Shown: positions 1 to 8,630, counted from the first letter of the stretch. The stretch is 64,000 nucleotides of DNA from JBFMHP01 sp964557295 (GCA_964557295.1 CAZKZP010000008.1:1-64000), one strand, 5' to 3'. Notes: generated by a model from the letters alone, not told the origin. Numbers and translations: made by a program.

Positions 1-1024
1 TGAACTTCTTCAACTCAATCGATTCTTTGTCATTGTAAAGCCGGATTCGGATGTCAGTCCGAGGCATTCGTGGCTCAAACTCCATAAAAAGCTTTTGGCC
101 ATTGGCACCCAGCTTTTCGAAGGCCGCCATGGTTTCGAATTCATCAAAAGTCACTGTAAACACTACTTTCTGTTGATTGAATGCAGTCATAAATGATACT
201 TCCTGTGGAACAGGCCGCAGGTTATTCAGCTCTTTTTTGTCCGTCAGCACCCAATAACGAATATCTTCTCCGTTTAGATAGATAACATTAACATGGTCCG
301 GATGATACCCATCGCTGAAGGTGGGTAGCCAGTCATATCGGTTGCGGTAACGTGACCACAGACCAAACGGCACACCATTCTTTTTTAGAGATTCGAGTTC
401 CTCAGGTGTGATGCTCTCTTCCAGTACTTCTCTAATGTAAGTATCCGCTTGCTCCTTGCTTTCAAAAGGCAAGGCAAATGCAGCACTGGGATTGAGTTCA
501 ATCTTCTGTGCCTGGCCAAAAAAGACTTCGGTTGTTTTGCGACCTGTGAGCCACACGGCGACAAAGCCACCCGGTGCAATCCCCGCCATAATACTGCTGT
601 AGACAGGACTTTCTTTGCCATTCGGATAGACAAATGGATTTTCCACTCCGTCGCGAAACAGCGCCAGGATTTTTTCATAAGGCAGGTCGAACTCACCTTT
701 ATAAAACTGCTTTTCGGCATAGGAGAAAAAGATAATTTTCAGCCGATCTGGCAGTGGCTTTAATTTCTCTCCAACGACATGACTTGAAATGGGATCACCC
801 CAGCCTTTTTTTATTGTGCCGCCACTAGGAATATATAAACCCAGCTCGTCTTCACCACAGTAAATAAAGGTGCCCTGGATAATTTTCATCGGGTAATGCT
901 TCGGTGCGCTCTCGGTTGCGTCCCATTCGAATTTTCTGTCGTTTTTGCTCATGGCGATACACTGACCTGTCAATAGAAATAGGAGGGCGGCAACACTGAT
1001 CTTCATGCTAATCTTACGCATCAT
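1..1024 (-). CDS. DUF2931 family protein, probable immunity protein (partial, cut by window edge)
   Basis: An open frame runs from ATG at 1024 to the window edge with no stop, giving 341 codons, so the C-terminus is missing. The N-terminus is hydrophobic (MKISVAALLFLLTGQ), which points to export. A C follows Q, so it is not a clean lipobox. The body reads like DUF2931: a WDATESAPKHYP stretch, a GWGDP motif, then FYKGEFDLPYEKIL. The start overlaps the stop of the upstream DUF2235 lipase gene by 11 nt; starts at 1021 or 1006 are also possible. Translational coupling to a lipase effector suggests a periplasmic or membrane immunity protein. That role is inferred from position; the family itself has no known catalytic activity. 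Confidence 0.75.
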   Translation of the reverse strand, partial: MMRKISMKISVAALLFLLTGQCIAMSKNDRKFEWDATESAPKHYPMKIIQGTFIYCGEDELGLYIPSGGTIKKGWGDPISSHVVGEKLKPLPDRLKIIFFSYAEKQFYKGEFDLPYEKILALFRDGVENPFVYPNGKESPVYSSIMAGIAPGGFVAVWLTGRKTTEVFFGQAQKIELNPSAAFALPFESKEQADTYIREVLEESITPEELESLKKNGVPFGLWSRYRNRYDWLPTFSDGYHPDHVNVIYLNGEDIRYWVLTDKKELNNLRPVPQEVSFMTAFNQQKVVFTVTFDEFETMAAFEKLGANGQKLFMEFEPRMPRTDIRIRLYNDKESIELKKF

Positions 1025-2567
1025 AATAATACCTTTTGCGCTTGTATTTTTTCTCTATGTTGTCCCATTCAAAATTTGGCTTGTATCCAGCACTCCATTT
1101 ACTGGCCGAAAAATGAAAATGTCTGTGTCGAATTTCTTTCAATATTTCTCTGTCTATCGCAGCCTTTTTACCAATCTTAACTTTTGGATCCCAGTCTTCT
1201 GGCTTCCAATCGTCAGGCTTGGAAGTATTTTTGTTGGCTGCAATATATTTATCGATTATACCCTCTAATTCTTTTAAATCCTTTTCTGGCTTAAGTATTA
1301 TGTCAGCTCTCTTTTCCAATTCTGCGCTTATCTTTAGCTTTTCATCGCGCGCATATCGCGCCATGATTTTTAGTGGGATATTAGAATACGCACTGCGTAT
1401 CCCTTTGCGCGATACCGTCAGAATTGAATGGGTGGCTCTGCCAAGCTCATCCCACTGCACATCATGGGACTTAATTTCATTTTCTTTATACCAGCCCTGC
1501 TCGATAAGATCCTGGCGGTCTTTTCTAATCCTGTCAGGATTTCCTTCGTGTATTACCATGGTCTTGCCCGTAGGTCTCCCGAGCCAATCCAGCTCCAGAT
1601 ACTTATCACTACCTTCATCACTGGTACGCATGTAGACTTTTTCGCGCTCTTCGGTCACTTGTTCCAGTAACTTTTCATTGGCCAGATTGTAACTGCCACC
1701 CACATCGGAGTGTACACCAGGCAAGTAATATTCTTCCCCTACCCCTTTATTTACTGCGCTCTGGATCTTGTGCAGCGGGAAATCTTGGCGATGCTCATCG
1801 GCGGCGGCCAGATGCAGCGCCTTTTTGGCACGCGCCACGGCCGTTTGCTGAAGCGCATTCGTTGTCCAACCCACCTTTTGGCTGCCCAAATACGAGAGCA
1901 CAGTATCGTACAGCCCGGCAAAGCGAATCTCGACCGCATTTTCATCAATTTCTAACATGGACTCATTGAGTCGTTTCGCTATGGGCCGCCATTCATACAT
2001 TACTGTGCCCGTTTGCTCATCAACACCTGATATCCTGCCGTTGAAAATCACATGAATGGCATAACGTGCTGTGGCTGCACCGCGGCTGAAACCAAAAACA
2101 TCAATCGTTAATTTTGCAATGTAATGCTCTTCATATTTTATTTTTTTGTCATTAGTCATCTTCTCAACTGCTTTTCGAATACCATCTTCAGCCCTCCAGG
2201 GGACACCAGATTCACCGATGGCCAAGGCGTAACCCCTTAATGAATCCCTCTGATATGTAAACGTACCTTGCCCCTCAATATAGTGTTTATAGAATAAGTC
2301 ATATCCATCTGCTGTTTCTTCTACATGAGGCTCCATAATGGCAATATTGGTACGTCCATTGTCGTAGCTATTGGAGGGGTCTTTTCTGAATTTTTTTTTG
2401 GCTTTCGATTCCATTTCAAGCTCGTCCTTCTCTCGCTCTTCAATATTCATGCGATTATTCAGCGTTCCGTCAAAAAATAGTGCCACCCGTATTTTGAGCG
2501 GGTCTTTGCCATTTTTTTGCGGAAATACTTCTTCCGCATCGGCTATGGGTAAATTTCCAGCTGGCAT
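1014..2567 (-). CDS. DUF2235 (Tle1-like) alpha/beta-hydrolase, putative T6SS phospholipase effector
   Basis: This is a 517-residue protein. It has an N-terminal VALFFDGTLNN strand, a nucleophile elbow DVFGFSRGAATAR (GxSxG with serine in FSRGA), and a LPGVHSDVGGSYN motif. All three are hallmarks of the DUF2235 family, which contains the Tle1 T6SS lipases. The ATG at 2567 has a good AGGAG eight bases upstream. It is last but one in the vgrG island, after the DUF4150 PAAR-like gene, and is followed by an overlapping DUF2931 gene. The inferred role is an antibacterial phospholipase delivered on the VgrG/PAAR spike. No PAAR or MIX-type delivery domain is fused to it, so loading probably relies on the separate DUF4150/DUF2169 proteins. 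Confidence 0.82.
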   Translation of the reverse strand: MPAGNLPIADAEEVFPQKNGKDPLKIRVALFFDGTLNNRMNIEEREKDELEMESKAKKKFRKDPSNSYDNGRTNIAIMEPHVEETADGYDLFYKHYIEGQGTFTYQRDSLRGYALAIGESGVPWRAEDGIRKAVEKMTNDKKIKYEEHYIAKLTIDVFGFSRGAATARYAIHVIFNGRISGVDEQTGTVMYEWRPIAKRLNESMLEIDENAVEIRFAGLYDTVLSYLGSQKVGWTTNALQQTAVARAKKALHLAAADEHRQDFPLHKIQSAVNKGVGEEYYLPGVHSDVGGSYNLANEKLLEQVTEEREKVYMRTSDEGSDKYLELDWLGRPTGKTMVIHEGNPDRIRKDRQDLIEQGWYKENEIKSHDVQWDELGRATHSILTVSRKGIRSAYSNIPLKIMARYARDEKLKISAELEKRADIILKPEKDLKELEGIIDKYIAANKNTSKPDDWKPEDWDPKVKIGKKAAIDREILKEIRHRHFHFSASKWSAGYKPNFEWDNIEKKYKRKRYYYDA

Positions 2568-2578
2568 CGCCTTGTCTC

Positions 2579-3652
2579 CTAACTTGCCTGAAAATGAATT
2601 TTCTCTATTACTACTGCACCACGCATGGCGGTGTCGGATGAGCTATAGACCAGATGCGCCTTTGCCTTTGACTGACTGAACAAGTTCTCAGCCGCAAGCG
2701 CGATCAGTGCTGTTGCCGTGGCCGATCCCAAGTCACCAAAACAATCCGCTGGATGTTCGATTTTCACCGGGTCGGCAAATGCATCTTGATTACGGATATA
2801 GGCTACACCATATTCTTTAGCCCAATGGTTCTCGCCATTCATACTGCTATAAATGCTATGAATATTGGCTTGCGCGTGATTCACGAGAGCTTTCTTGAAG
2901 GCTTGGTCCAGTCCATCGCCTCGGTAAGGTTCGTCACTTTGCATGTGCCCGGTTTCTTCAGCGATACCAGGCGCATTGACGGCTATGATGTAGCCATTTC
3001 GCATCATAGCCTGTTCCGGTCGACGCGACAGCAACAAGAAGGCCGCACCTTCACCTGGTGCAAAGCCATCGCTATTTCCCGCACACAACAACCGATCCTC
3101 CTTGCTGAGCGGTCCAATACGCGAATAATCCTTATAGGAGTCACTGCCACCGATCAACACGAAATCACTCGGTAGACTATCTAAATGCCGAAACACGTAG
3201 CCTAATGCTTCCATTCCTGCGGCACGACCACTATGCATGCTACGGCACTTATTAGCGCGTATCCATGGCTGACAGTTATGTTCCAGATTCTCGATTACTG
3301 GGGTGAGCCCTTCTATATCGCCCTGCTCTTGTGGCATAGCCAAAACTAATGGTATCGGCTGTTCTGTATTTACTTGTACGCAGGCCTCACGGATAGCGAT
3401 GATTGCCATACGGATGACGCGATCGTGACGCTCGTTATATCGGCTACCTTTTCCAATGGCGGCATCAAGTTTATCAAGTGCACTAAAGGGCACCGATGCC
3501 ATTGTAATGAGTGCATCATTTTTCCCATAATAGTTCGATATCGTGTAACTGCTAATCCCGGCCTTCACCGCCGCCGCCGTCATCGCGGTATTCGCTCCCA
3601 CCGGGGTGATCATGCCGATCCCAGCGATGTAGAGTTTCGGCGTGTCGCTCAT
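2579..3652 (-). CDS. Beta-ketoacyl-synthase-like (thiolase-fold) protein lacking catalytic residues, T6SS-associated
   Basis: The product has 357 residues from ATG at 3652, which overlaps the upstream stop by four bases (ATGA). The frame is open further upstream, but that part is a shadow of the neighbouring gene. Thiolase-fold landmarks are present: IAGIGMITPVGAN at the N-terminus, a nucleophile-elbow-like segment SMHSGRAAGMEALG followed by LIGGSDS, a PGEGAAFLLL strand, and a late FGDLGSATATALIAL helix. In active ketoacyl synthases the elbow carries Cys (ACTSG-type) and the two later motifs carry His. Here the elbow has Met-His, the first His region reads MNGENHW, and the GH position reads GD. 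A structural or chaperone role in effector loading is therefore more likely than catalysis. That role is inferred from the DUF2169/DUF4150/HEAT neighbourhood. Confidence 0.72.
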   Translation of the reverse strand: MSDTPKLYIAGIGMITPVGANTAMTAAAVKAGISSYTISNYYGKNDALITMASVPFSALDKLDAAIGKGSRYNERHDRVIRMAIIAIREACVQVNTEQPIPLVLAMPQEQGDIEGLTPVIENLEHNCQPWIRANKCRSMHSGRAAGMEALGYVFRHLDSLPSDFVLIGGSDSYKDYSRIGPLSKEDRLLCAGNSDGFAPGEGAAFLLLSRRPEQAMMRNGYIIAVNAPGIAEETGHMQSDEPYRGDGLDQAFKKALVNHAQANIHSIYSSMNGENHWAKEYGVAYIRNQDAFADPVKIEHPADCFGDLGSATATALIALAAENLFSQSKAKAHLVYSSSDTAMRGAVVIEKIHFQAS

Positions 3653-4914
3653 GGTATCACCTTGGCGTAGGTGTTGATGAATCGAGACGGCGGATCGACC
3701 AAGGCCAATTCCAAGGCGGCCGCATGACGCTGGCGCATATTGCCTTCGGCGATGATGCGCTTGAGGAATTCCGGGGTGATGGGTTTGCCGAGGATGTACC
3801 GCCGCCCGACCATGAAGTTCGCACCGTGATGGCGCCACAGGGCGGTGACTTTCTCCACATCAGGCCAAGGTAGGTTTTCGTCTTCATCCATCTCCACGTT
3901 CGCATCATTCGTATCATCGTTTGGCATCATCACCTCGCCATGGCTTCGGCGTGTGTGTAATTGGTGTTTTTCCAAATCCACGCCCGTGATGTTGGTCAAC
4001 GCCTCGGCGGCCAGGCGCGCCAGCACGGGGTCGGCCATTTTGCCTATCAACCAGTTCACCGCATGGGGGTCGCCGAGCACGCCTGTGGCTTTGATGACGG
4101 CGCGGATATTTGCTGGGTCTTTGGCCAAGGTGGATATCCATTCATGCGCTTGTTCGATGGGCAGCACCCGGAAGGCGATTTGGATGGCCCGGTTCTGGTA
4201 GAGACCGCGATGCAATACCAGCGGTTGCAAGTTCTTCACGGCGGCATGCTGCCCCAGCAGGATGAGCGACCAGTGGGCCCAGAAGGCGATGGTGGGATCG
4301 GTCGAGGCCGCCGCGTGTTGCAGCGCGCTCATCAAATCCAGTCGGCGCAGCTCACCGATCAGGCGCAATGATCGTGCATACAGGAGGGTATGTTTGAGGC
4401 AATCTTCGCGGTTGAGAATATTCGTTAACAGCTCGCCGGGGTAATCGCGGCGCACGCTGCACGCCGCCACGCCCAGGAATTTATGATTCAAATCATTGCC
4501 GCTGAGGAACCGGCTGATCCACGGCTGCGCGATCCCCGAGTCCAGCCAACCCAGGGCGGAGATGAGTCCCGGGGTCGCACGGGGGTTGGCAAGGCCTGCT
4601 TCCACCGCCGTCTGGATGTGACGCATTTCGTGACTGCGCAGCGCGATCACGCTCGCGGTAAACTGTTCACCCGGTTCGCTAAACTCGAGGGCTGCTTCGC
4701 AGCATTCCCAGCCAATGTCCACCGATGTCATTAGGCCATCGAGTTGGGCGTCGATGCGACCTTCCAACTCGGCGATATCACTCGGATAATAATGTGGCTG
4801 ATTGAGTGAGATAGAGCGCAGGAGCCACAGGAATGACGCCTCGGTGGCAAACTGTTCATACATGCCACGATATGCGTGTGCACTGCCGAGAGGTTTTGAC
4901 TGCGTAATGTCCAT
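3649..4914 (-). CDS. TIGR02270-type HEAT-repeat protein of T6SS/PAAR islands
   Basis: From ATG at 4914 the product has 421 residues; an in-frame TTG at 4926 six bases after the DUF4150 stop is an alternative start. It is mainly helical, with an ELEGRIDAQLDGL segment near residues 45-60 and then repeated helical pairs (LISALGWLDSG, AFWAHWSLILLG, IRAVIKATGVLGDPHAVNWLIGKM) like HEAT repeats. The overall arrangement matches the TIGR02270 family, which is found beside DUF4150 PAAR-like and DUF2169 genes. No enzymatic motif is visible. The likely role is a scaffold or adaptor in assembling the PAAR-effector complex, inferred from context. The downstream ketoacyl-synthase-like gene overlaps its stop. 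Confidence 0.72.
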   Translation of the reverse strand: MDITQSKPLGSAHAYRGMYEQFATEASFLWLLRSISLNQPHYYPSDIAELEGRIDAQLDGLMTSVDIGWECCEAALEFSEPGEQFTASVIALRSHEMRHIQTAVEAGLANPRATPGLISALGWLDSGIAQPWISRFLSGNDLNHKFLGVAACSVRRDYPGELLTNILNREDCLKHTLLYARSLRLIGELRRLDLMSALQHAAASTDPTIAFWAHWSLILLGQHAAVKNLQPLVLHRGLYQNRAIQIAFRVLPIEQAHEWISTLAKDPANIRAVIKATGVLGDPHAVNWLIGKMADPVLARLAAEALTNITGVDLEKHQLHTRRSHGEVMMPNDDTNDANVEMDEDENLPWPDVEKVTALWRHHGANFMVGRRYILGKPITPEFLKRIIAEGNMRQRHAAALELALVDPPSRFINTYAKVIP

Positions 4915-4932
4915 GGCTTCGTACAAGGACGC

Positions 4933-5313
4933 TTATCCCAGGATGTTTTTTTTGTTGTGAAACAGTGGATCAGCCAACCGGCAAACATTACGGCCTTCAA
5001 ATTTAACGTCAAAGGAATACATCATGAATTCACAGACATCTTTCTGGGTACCACTGGCTACCCCCTTACGCACGCCGGCTTCATCGCCAGAACTTTTGGA
5101 ATACAACGCCTCTTTCACCATCGGCATGGCTCCGTCTGTTTTAACAGATTTAGGGCCCTTTATGGTGTCGGTAGCTTGTCCCAGATTTGGATATGGAATC
5201 GGCACATCTGCTTTGCCTATTGGCGTCAGACAGACGTCAGGAAAGACAAGGCTGGTGCTGCCACTGTCTTTGTGCGCTATTCCTCGCCCATTTGAGAATG
5301 TTGTGCACGCCAT
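4933..5313 (-). CDS. DUF4150 PAAR-like spike-tip protein
   Basis: This is a 126-residue protein. It opens MACTTFSNGRGIAHKDSGS and continues with FPDVCLTPIG and VPIPYPNLGQA, the typical DUF4150 core that resembles PAAR domains. DUF4150 proteins are thought to cap the VgrG trimer and carry or recruit effectors. Here the protein is short and has no C-terminal toxin, so it would act as a stand-alone tip. It sits between the DUF2169 gene and the HEAT-repeat gene in an apparent operon with 29-nt and about 18-nt gaps. Confidence 0.85.
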   Translation of the reverse strand: MACTTFSNGRGIAHKDSGSTSLVFPDVCLTPIGKADVPIPYPNLGQATDTIKGPKSVKTDGAMPMVKEALYSKSSGDEAGVRKGVASGTQKDVCEFMMYSFDVKFEGRNVCRLADPLFHNKKNILG

Positions 5314-5342
5314 ACTATTACCTCGCTATCGAACTTTCCCGG

Positions 5343-6335
5343 TTAACGCACTAGTCCAATTTTCATTTCACTGACCTTCAGCGCCTTCTTGTCACACGAC
5401 AGCGCCGCGCGCCACACCATGTTGAATTTCATCTGATTGGGCTCCAGGATCAATGTTTCCAGTGTGAATTCAGGTCGCACTTCCTTGCCGTCTATGTGTA
5501 TGCGCGTACTCAACGGCACCTGCGGCACGTTGAAAAGTATCGTTCCCCGTGGATGCATTCCTGTTATCTGCACCGGTTCTCCGCCTTCCAGAAATCCTGG
5601 ATAGACCAATTCCGGATGTGCCATATTGAGAAAACGCTTATCGAAATCCGTCGGCAAATATGGCGCACGGTTTCTCTTCCACTGTTCATCGTAGGTACCC
5701 GCGCACGATGCGCGCGGCTGCCAGTTCGGGGCGATGAATCCAAAACAGGCCGGCGCTGGTTGATCGGAATAGTGTCGTATCAATTGCCGTGGGTCTTCCA
5801 GATTAGGCAATGGCACGCCATTCATTTCCTCGGCATTACGTTTGCCGGAAAATCCGCGACCGACCGGATTGCGCGTCTCAGTGGAATCGATTTGTCCATT
5901 GACGATGTGCACTCCGCCATAGGCCTTTTCATACACCATGGGCATGGTCGTGAATGCCGCGGATCGTGTGATCATGCCGTCTTTCCACTGGCGATCGCCA
6001 AACACCTTGATAGACTTGCCAACCTTCCCTACCGACAGGCTAACATCCAATTCATGCACTTCCTTTTGATCGAGCGCGCAGGCGTGCCCCAGCATGACGA
6101 TATCCGTCGCCGGTTTGCCGATGTGCATGTCTGATGCGTATTTCACGCTGGACTTGCCTGGCTCTGTCCAGTAGATATCGGCGTGCACCACCGACGCCTG
6201 CTCATCCGCCAGCGTAATCTCCTTGCCCATATTGAATGTCGCCTTGACGATAACATACAAGGTATCCACCGCCTCCTCATTGGGAAACAGCGCCATGCTG
6301 GCGGCAAAACGGGTGGTGTTATTGACTTGCAGCAT
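5343..6335 (-). CDS. DUF2169 T6SS adaptor protein
   Basis: The 330-residue product has the signature DUF2169 start (TRFAASMALFPNEEAVDTLYVIVKATF). A repetitive beta-rich body follows, with YWTEPGKSSVKYASD, VFGDRQWKDG, a region like RNPVGRGF (residues about 155-163), and a C-terminal segment SFTLETLILEPNQ-like. DUF2169 proteins occur next to PAAR/DUF4150 genes and are thought to help load effectors onto the spike. It lies just upstream of the DUF4150 gene. A gap of about 109 nt separates it from the lipoprotein gene before it; I see no clear promoter there. Confidence 0.85.
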   Translation of the reverse strand: MLQVNNTTRFAASMALFPNEEAVDTLYVIVKATFNMGKEITLADEQASVVHADIYWTEPGKSSVKYASDMHIGKPATDIVMLGHACALDQKEVHELDVSLSVGKVGKSIKVFGDRQWKDGMITRSAAFTTMPMVYEKAYGGVHIVNGQIDSTETRNPVGRGFSGKRNAEEMNGVPLPNLEDPRQLIRHYSDQPAPACFGFIAPNWQPRASCAGTYDEQWKRNRAPYLPTDFDKRFLNMAHPELVYPGFLEGGEPVQITGMHPRGTILFNVPQVPLSTRIHIDGKEVRPEFTLETLILEPNQMKFNMVWRAALSCDKKALKVSEMKIGLVR

Positions 6336-6444
6336 CTTTAACCATTTCTCACAGCCAACTTTCCGCCGCTTCTCATTGAAATCAGATTGTCAGAATCTGA
6401 TGTGAGCAAGTTAGTTGCGACTCTTTTAAGTATCTCTACAGCTT

Positions 6445-7011
6445 TCATGACCATAGGCACTCCATCGGTGTCTTTTTATTACCGAACGATGTTCCGACAG
6501 GTATATAAATACGTTTACTAGTGTCCCATACCAAATTGGGCAGATCGAAGTCCCCTCCAACCGCCGGGTTCAGTACGTGAGTGCGAATTTCACCTGGTAT
6601 CTCCCCCTGCCATTTTCCAAACATTATTTCCATATCACGCGGCGGCTCCGTGGGGTATAGATCCGGCGGGCGCGCTACACATCTACCATCAGCATTGAAA
6701 AAAACTGGCTTCGGAAACTTTTCCCAGGCTTCATCTATGGATCTGTCTCGGTAATAGTGATCAATAAAAATTGCGACGAGCACAATCGCTGGCTTATTGC
6801 CTGGCTTATTTACCAAGGGGCACACTCGCGTCGACACCAGATACGGCTGCCATTCCGCGGGCAGGGCAGGCTTGAAGGCGGATTCGCCATAGGGGACACA
6901 TGAGTCTTCCGACAGCTGCTGGTATTCACTGCTCGCCTGGCTTCTGTTAGTGCATCCAGATACAAGCAGAGAAAAGCAGAGCGCTGTTGACAAGCCGGCG
7001 ATCAAATACAT
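6445..7011 (-). CDS. Lipoprotein, probable immunity protein for the adjacent amidase (copy 2)
   Basis: This 188-residue lipoprotein has the signal MYLIAGLSTALCFSLLVSGC with lipobox LVSGC. It is a close paralogue of the protein at 7501-8073. The two share ALPAEWQPYL, STRVCPLV, FPKPVF/LPKPVF, PGEIR-HVLN and GDFDLP. The start overlaps the end of the amidase gene by 10 nt. A periplasm-facing lipoprotein translationally coupled to a cell-wall amidase is the expected form of an immunity protein. I do not recognise it as a named family. Immunity function is inferred from duplication, location and coupling. Confidence 0.65.
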   Translation of the reverse strand: MYLIAGLSTALCFSLLVSGCTNRSQASSEYQQLSEDSCVPYGESAFKPALPAEWQPYLVSTRVCPLVNKPGNKPAIVLVAIFIDHYYRDRSIDEAWEKFPKPVFFNADGRCVARPPDLYPTEPPRDMEIMFGKWQGEIPGEIRTHVLNPAVGGDFDLPNLVWDTSKRIYIPVGTSFGNKKTPMECLWS

Positions 7012-7514
7012 TCACGACCTGCCGTTTTTTGCTTTGCATTGGGATCGAAGCGCCAGAATTTGACCTTTTCAAAGGCCTCTTCCCTACCCCAGGGATCACG
7101 TACCGTTTTGTCGCCTTTGCTCATCGCCCCAGGCCAATCACCCAATGATGTTGACATCGCCAATGCATAGTGGCCTTTTTTCTGTGTCAGCAGGGTTTTG
7201 CCATCTTTCTTGATAGCAAAGCCTCCGGCGGGCTTTGAAGCGCCTGGATATACGACAATAACGTGACCATTTTTCGCCTCTGCCAAACCACCCACTATCA
7301 AAACACCTTCACTAGCAAGTTTCTCTAGCTCGTCGAGTCGAACCCGCCGCCACCGGGAATCGCATTCAATCTGCATCAATAGGCCGTTGGCCACATGATA
7401 CGTTTGCTCAGGTATGTATCTCTTGATGACATGCCATACAGCATGACTACATGACCTTGGATAGAGACCGTATGCCTCATCCGCTGCTTCTTTAAGTTTT
7501 TCAACGGCGCTCAT
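7002..7514 (-). CDS. Tae1-like (NlpC/P60-fold) peptidoglycan amidase, putative T6SS effector
   Basis: The 170-residue product has no signal peptide. A probable nucleophile Cys22 lies in RSCSHAVWHVI, and a probable catalytic His84 lies in the strand NGHVIVVYPG. Between them is a VANGLLMQIE...GVLIVGGL pattern. This order and spacing parallels Tse1/Tae1 amidases, which have NCSGFV, NANAMVDGLE, GFLVIAGL and GHVAVV. Such enzymes cleave peptide cross-links in the target periplasm. The gene overlaps its neighbours on both sides (14 nt and 10 nt), and both neighbours encode paralogous lipoproteins. Assignment to Tae1 rather than another NlpC/P60 group is by eye only. Confidence 0.65.
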   Translation of the reverse strand: MSAVEKLKEAADEAYGLYPRSCSHAVWHVIKRYIPEQTYHVANGLLMQIECDSRWRRVRLDELEKLASEGVLIVGGLAEAKNGHVIVVYPGASKPAGGFAIKKDGKTLLTQKKGHYALAMSTSLGDWPGAMSKGDKTVRDPWGREEAFEKVKFWRFDPNAKQKTAGRECI

Positions 7515-8073
7515 TGATTTGGCACCTCATTGATCGCTGCGTTTTTTCAGAATCGGTAGTGGTTCTTTCTGGTTCGTATTGCTGCTTGCTTGCATCCCAA
7601 ATCAAACTGGGGAGATCAAAATCACCATCGACGGCCTGATTCAGGACATGCATGCGGATTTCTCCCGGCACATTTTTCTGCCAGCGTCCATACCTCAGCA
7701 CCACCTCGAAGGGTGGATCGTCAGGAAACAGGTACGGAAGTCTTGCTATGCATTCCCCCCTGTCATCAACGAATACCGGCTTTGGCAACTGATCCCAAGG
7801 ATCACTCGCTATCTTTTTCTCCGTAGCCTCTGCGAGTGAAATTGTAATTAGGATGACAGCCGGTTTATCACTCGTCTTTTTCACCAACGGACACACCCGC
7901 GTCGAGGCCAGATACGGCTGCCATTCCGCCGGCAAAGCTGGTTTGAAGGTGGATTCGTCATAGGGAACACATGAGGTTTCCGACAAACGCTGGAATTCAC
8001 CGCCGGCCTGGCTGACATGCGCGCACCCAGTGGTCAGCAGCGCGAAATAAAGTGCTGTTAGAAAGGATTTCAT
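7501..8073 (-). CDS. Lipoprotein, probable immunity protein (copy 1)
   Basis: This 190-residue product has a signal ending LTTGC (lipobox) and a body strongly similar to the 6445-7011 lipoprotein. The similarity includes SCVPY-ES-FKPALPAEWQ, TRVCPLV, and the C-terminal VPGEIRMHVLNQAV. It starts 4 nt after the DUF6484 gene stop. It overlaps the start of the amidase gene by 14 nt, so it would be translated before the toxin. The tail differs from its paralogue (PERTTTDSEKTQ versus PVGTSFGNKKT). Immunity function is inferred. Confidence 0.65.
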   Translation of the reverse strand: MKSFLTALYFALLTTGCAHVSQAGGEFQRLSETSCVPYDESTFKPALPAEWQPYLASTRVCPLVKKTSDKPAVILITISLAEATEKKIASDPWDQLPKPVFVDDRGECIARLPYLFPDDPPFEVVLRYGRWQKNVPGEIRMHVLNQAVDGDFDLPSLIWDASKQQYEPERTTTDSEKTQRSMRCQINERR

Positions 8074-8077
8074 CGCG

Positions 8078-8620
8078 TCAGTTCACCTGAACCGAACCAC
8101 CCATGATTCGGTTGACGCCTTCAGAGCGGCTTAATAGATATTTGCCACGAATCAGGATTTTTCCGGACTTGGTGAGTGTGATGCTGGCATCGCCACACCT
8201 CAGAACAATCTCTTCACTGCCTTCAATGACAATGCGCTTGCCATCGATGGTGAGATCTTTTTCGGAGTTGCGCGCCGGTTCTGCCGGCGAATCTGCGCTT
8301 GGCGCAGTGACGACGACTTCATGGGCGTCGATGATGTCGTGCAAGGGGCTGTGAATCAATCCCATGATCACGGGCTTTTGTGGATCGCCATTGGCAAACA
8401 GCAAGGCCACTTGGCGCCCCGCTTGTTGCTGGGTGATGCCCAGCGTGGAAATGGCCACCAGCGGTTGTGCGGCAGGATTTTCGGGATATACCACCAGCGG
8501 CTGCCCTTGGGCATTGATGCCCGCCAGCGTGCCAATGATGATTTCGCCGGGCGCGATGGCAGGGGCAGTGTGCGCAGCGGCGATCTCGAATACGGTTGTG
8601 TCGGTGTCGGTAGGTTTCAC
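8078..8620 (-). CDS. DUF6484 family VgrG-associated protein
   Basis: I chose the GTG at 8620, which has AGGTG seven bases upstream. An ATG at 8641, overlapping the vgrG stop, is in frame but lacks a ribosome site. The protein begins with an OB-like beta segment (GTLAGINAQGQPLVVYP ... VALLFANGDPQKPVIMGLI) resembling a gp5/VgrG-type barrel. It ends with short repetitive beta strands (DGKRIVIEGSEEIVLRCG, ITLTKSGKILIRG) like a spike needle. The family is common directly downstream of vgrG. Its likely role is to extend or adapt the spike tip, which is an inference. Confidence 0.72.
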   Translation of the reverse strand: MKPTDTDTTVFEIAAAHTAPAIAPGEIIIGTLAGINAQGQPLVVYPENPAAQPLVAISTLGITQQQAGRQVALLFANGDPQKPVIMGLIHSPLHDIIDAHEVVVTAPSADSPAEPARNSEKDLTIDGKRIVIEGSEEIVLRCGDASITLTKSGKILIRGKYLLSRSEGVNRIMGGSVQVN

Positions 8621-8630
8621 GCACTGACAC

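Noticed and set aside
385..720. Minus-strand 111-codon open frame
   Set aside because: Out-of-frame shadow inside the DUF2931 gene, which is the frame with family similarity.
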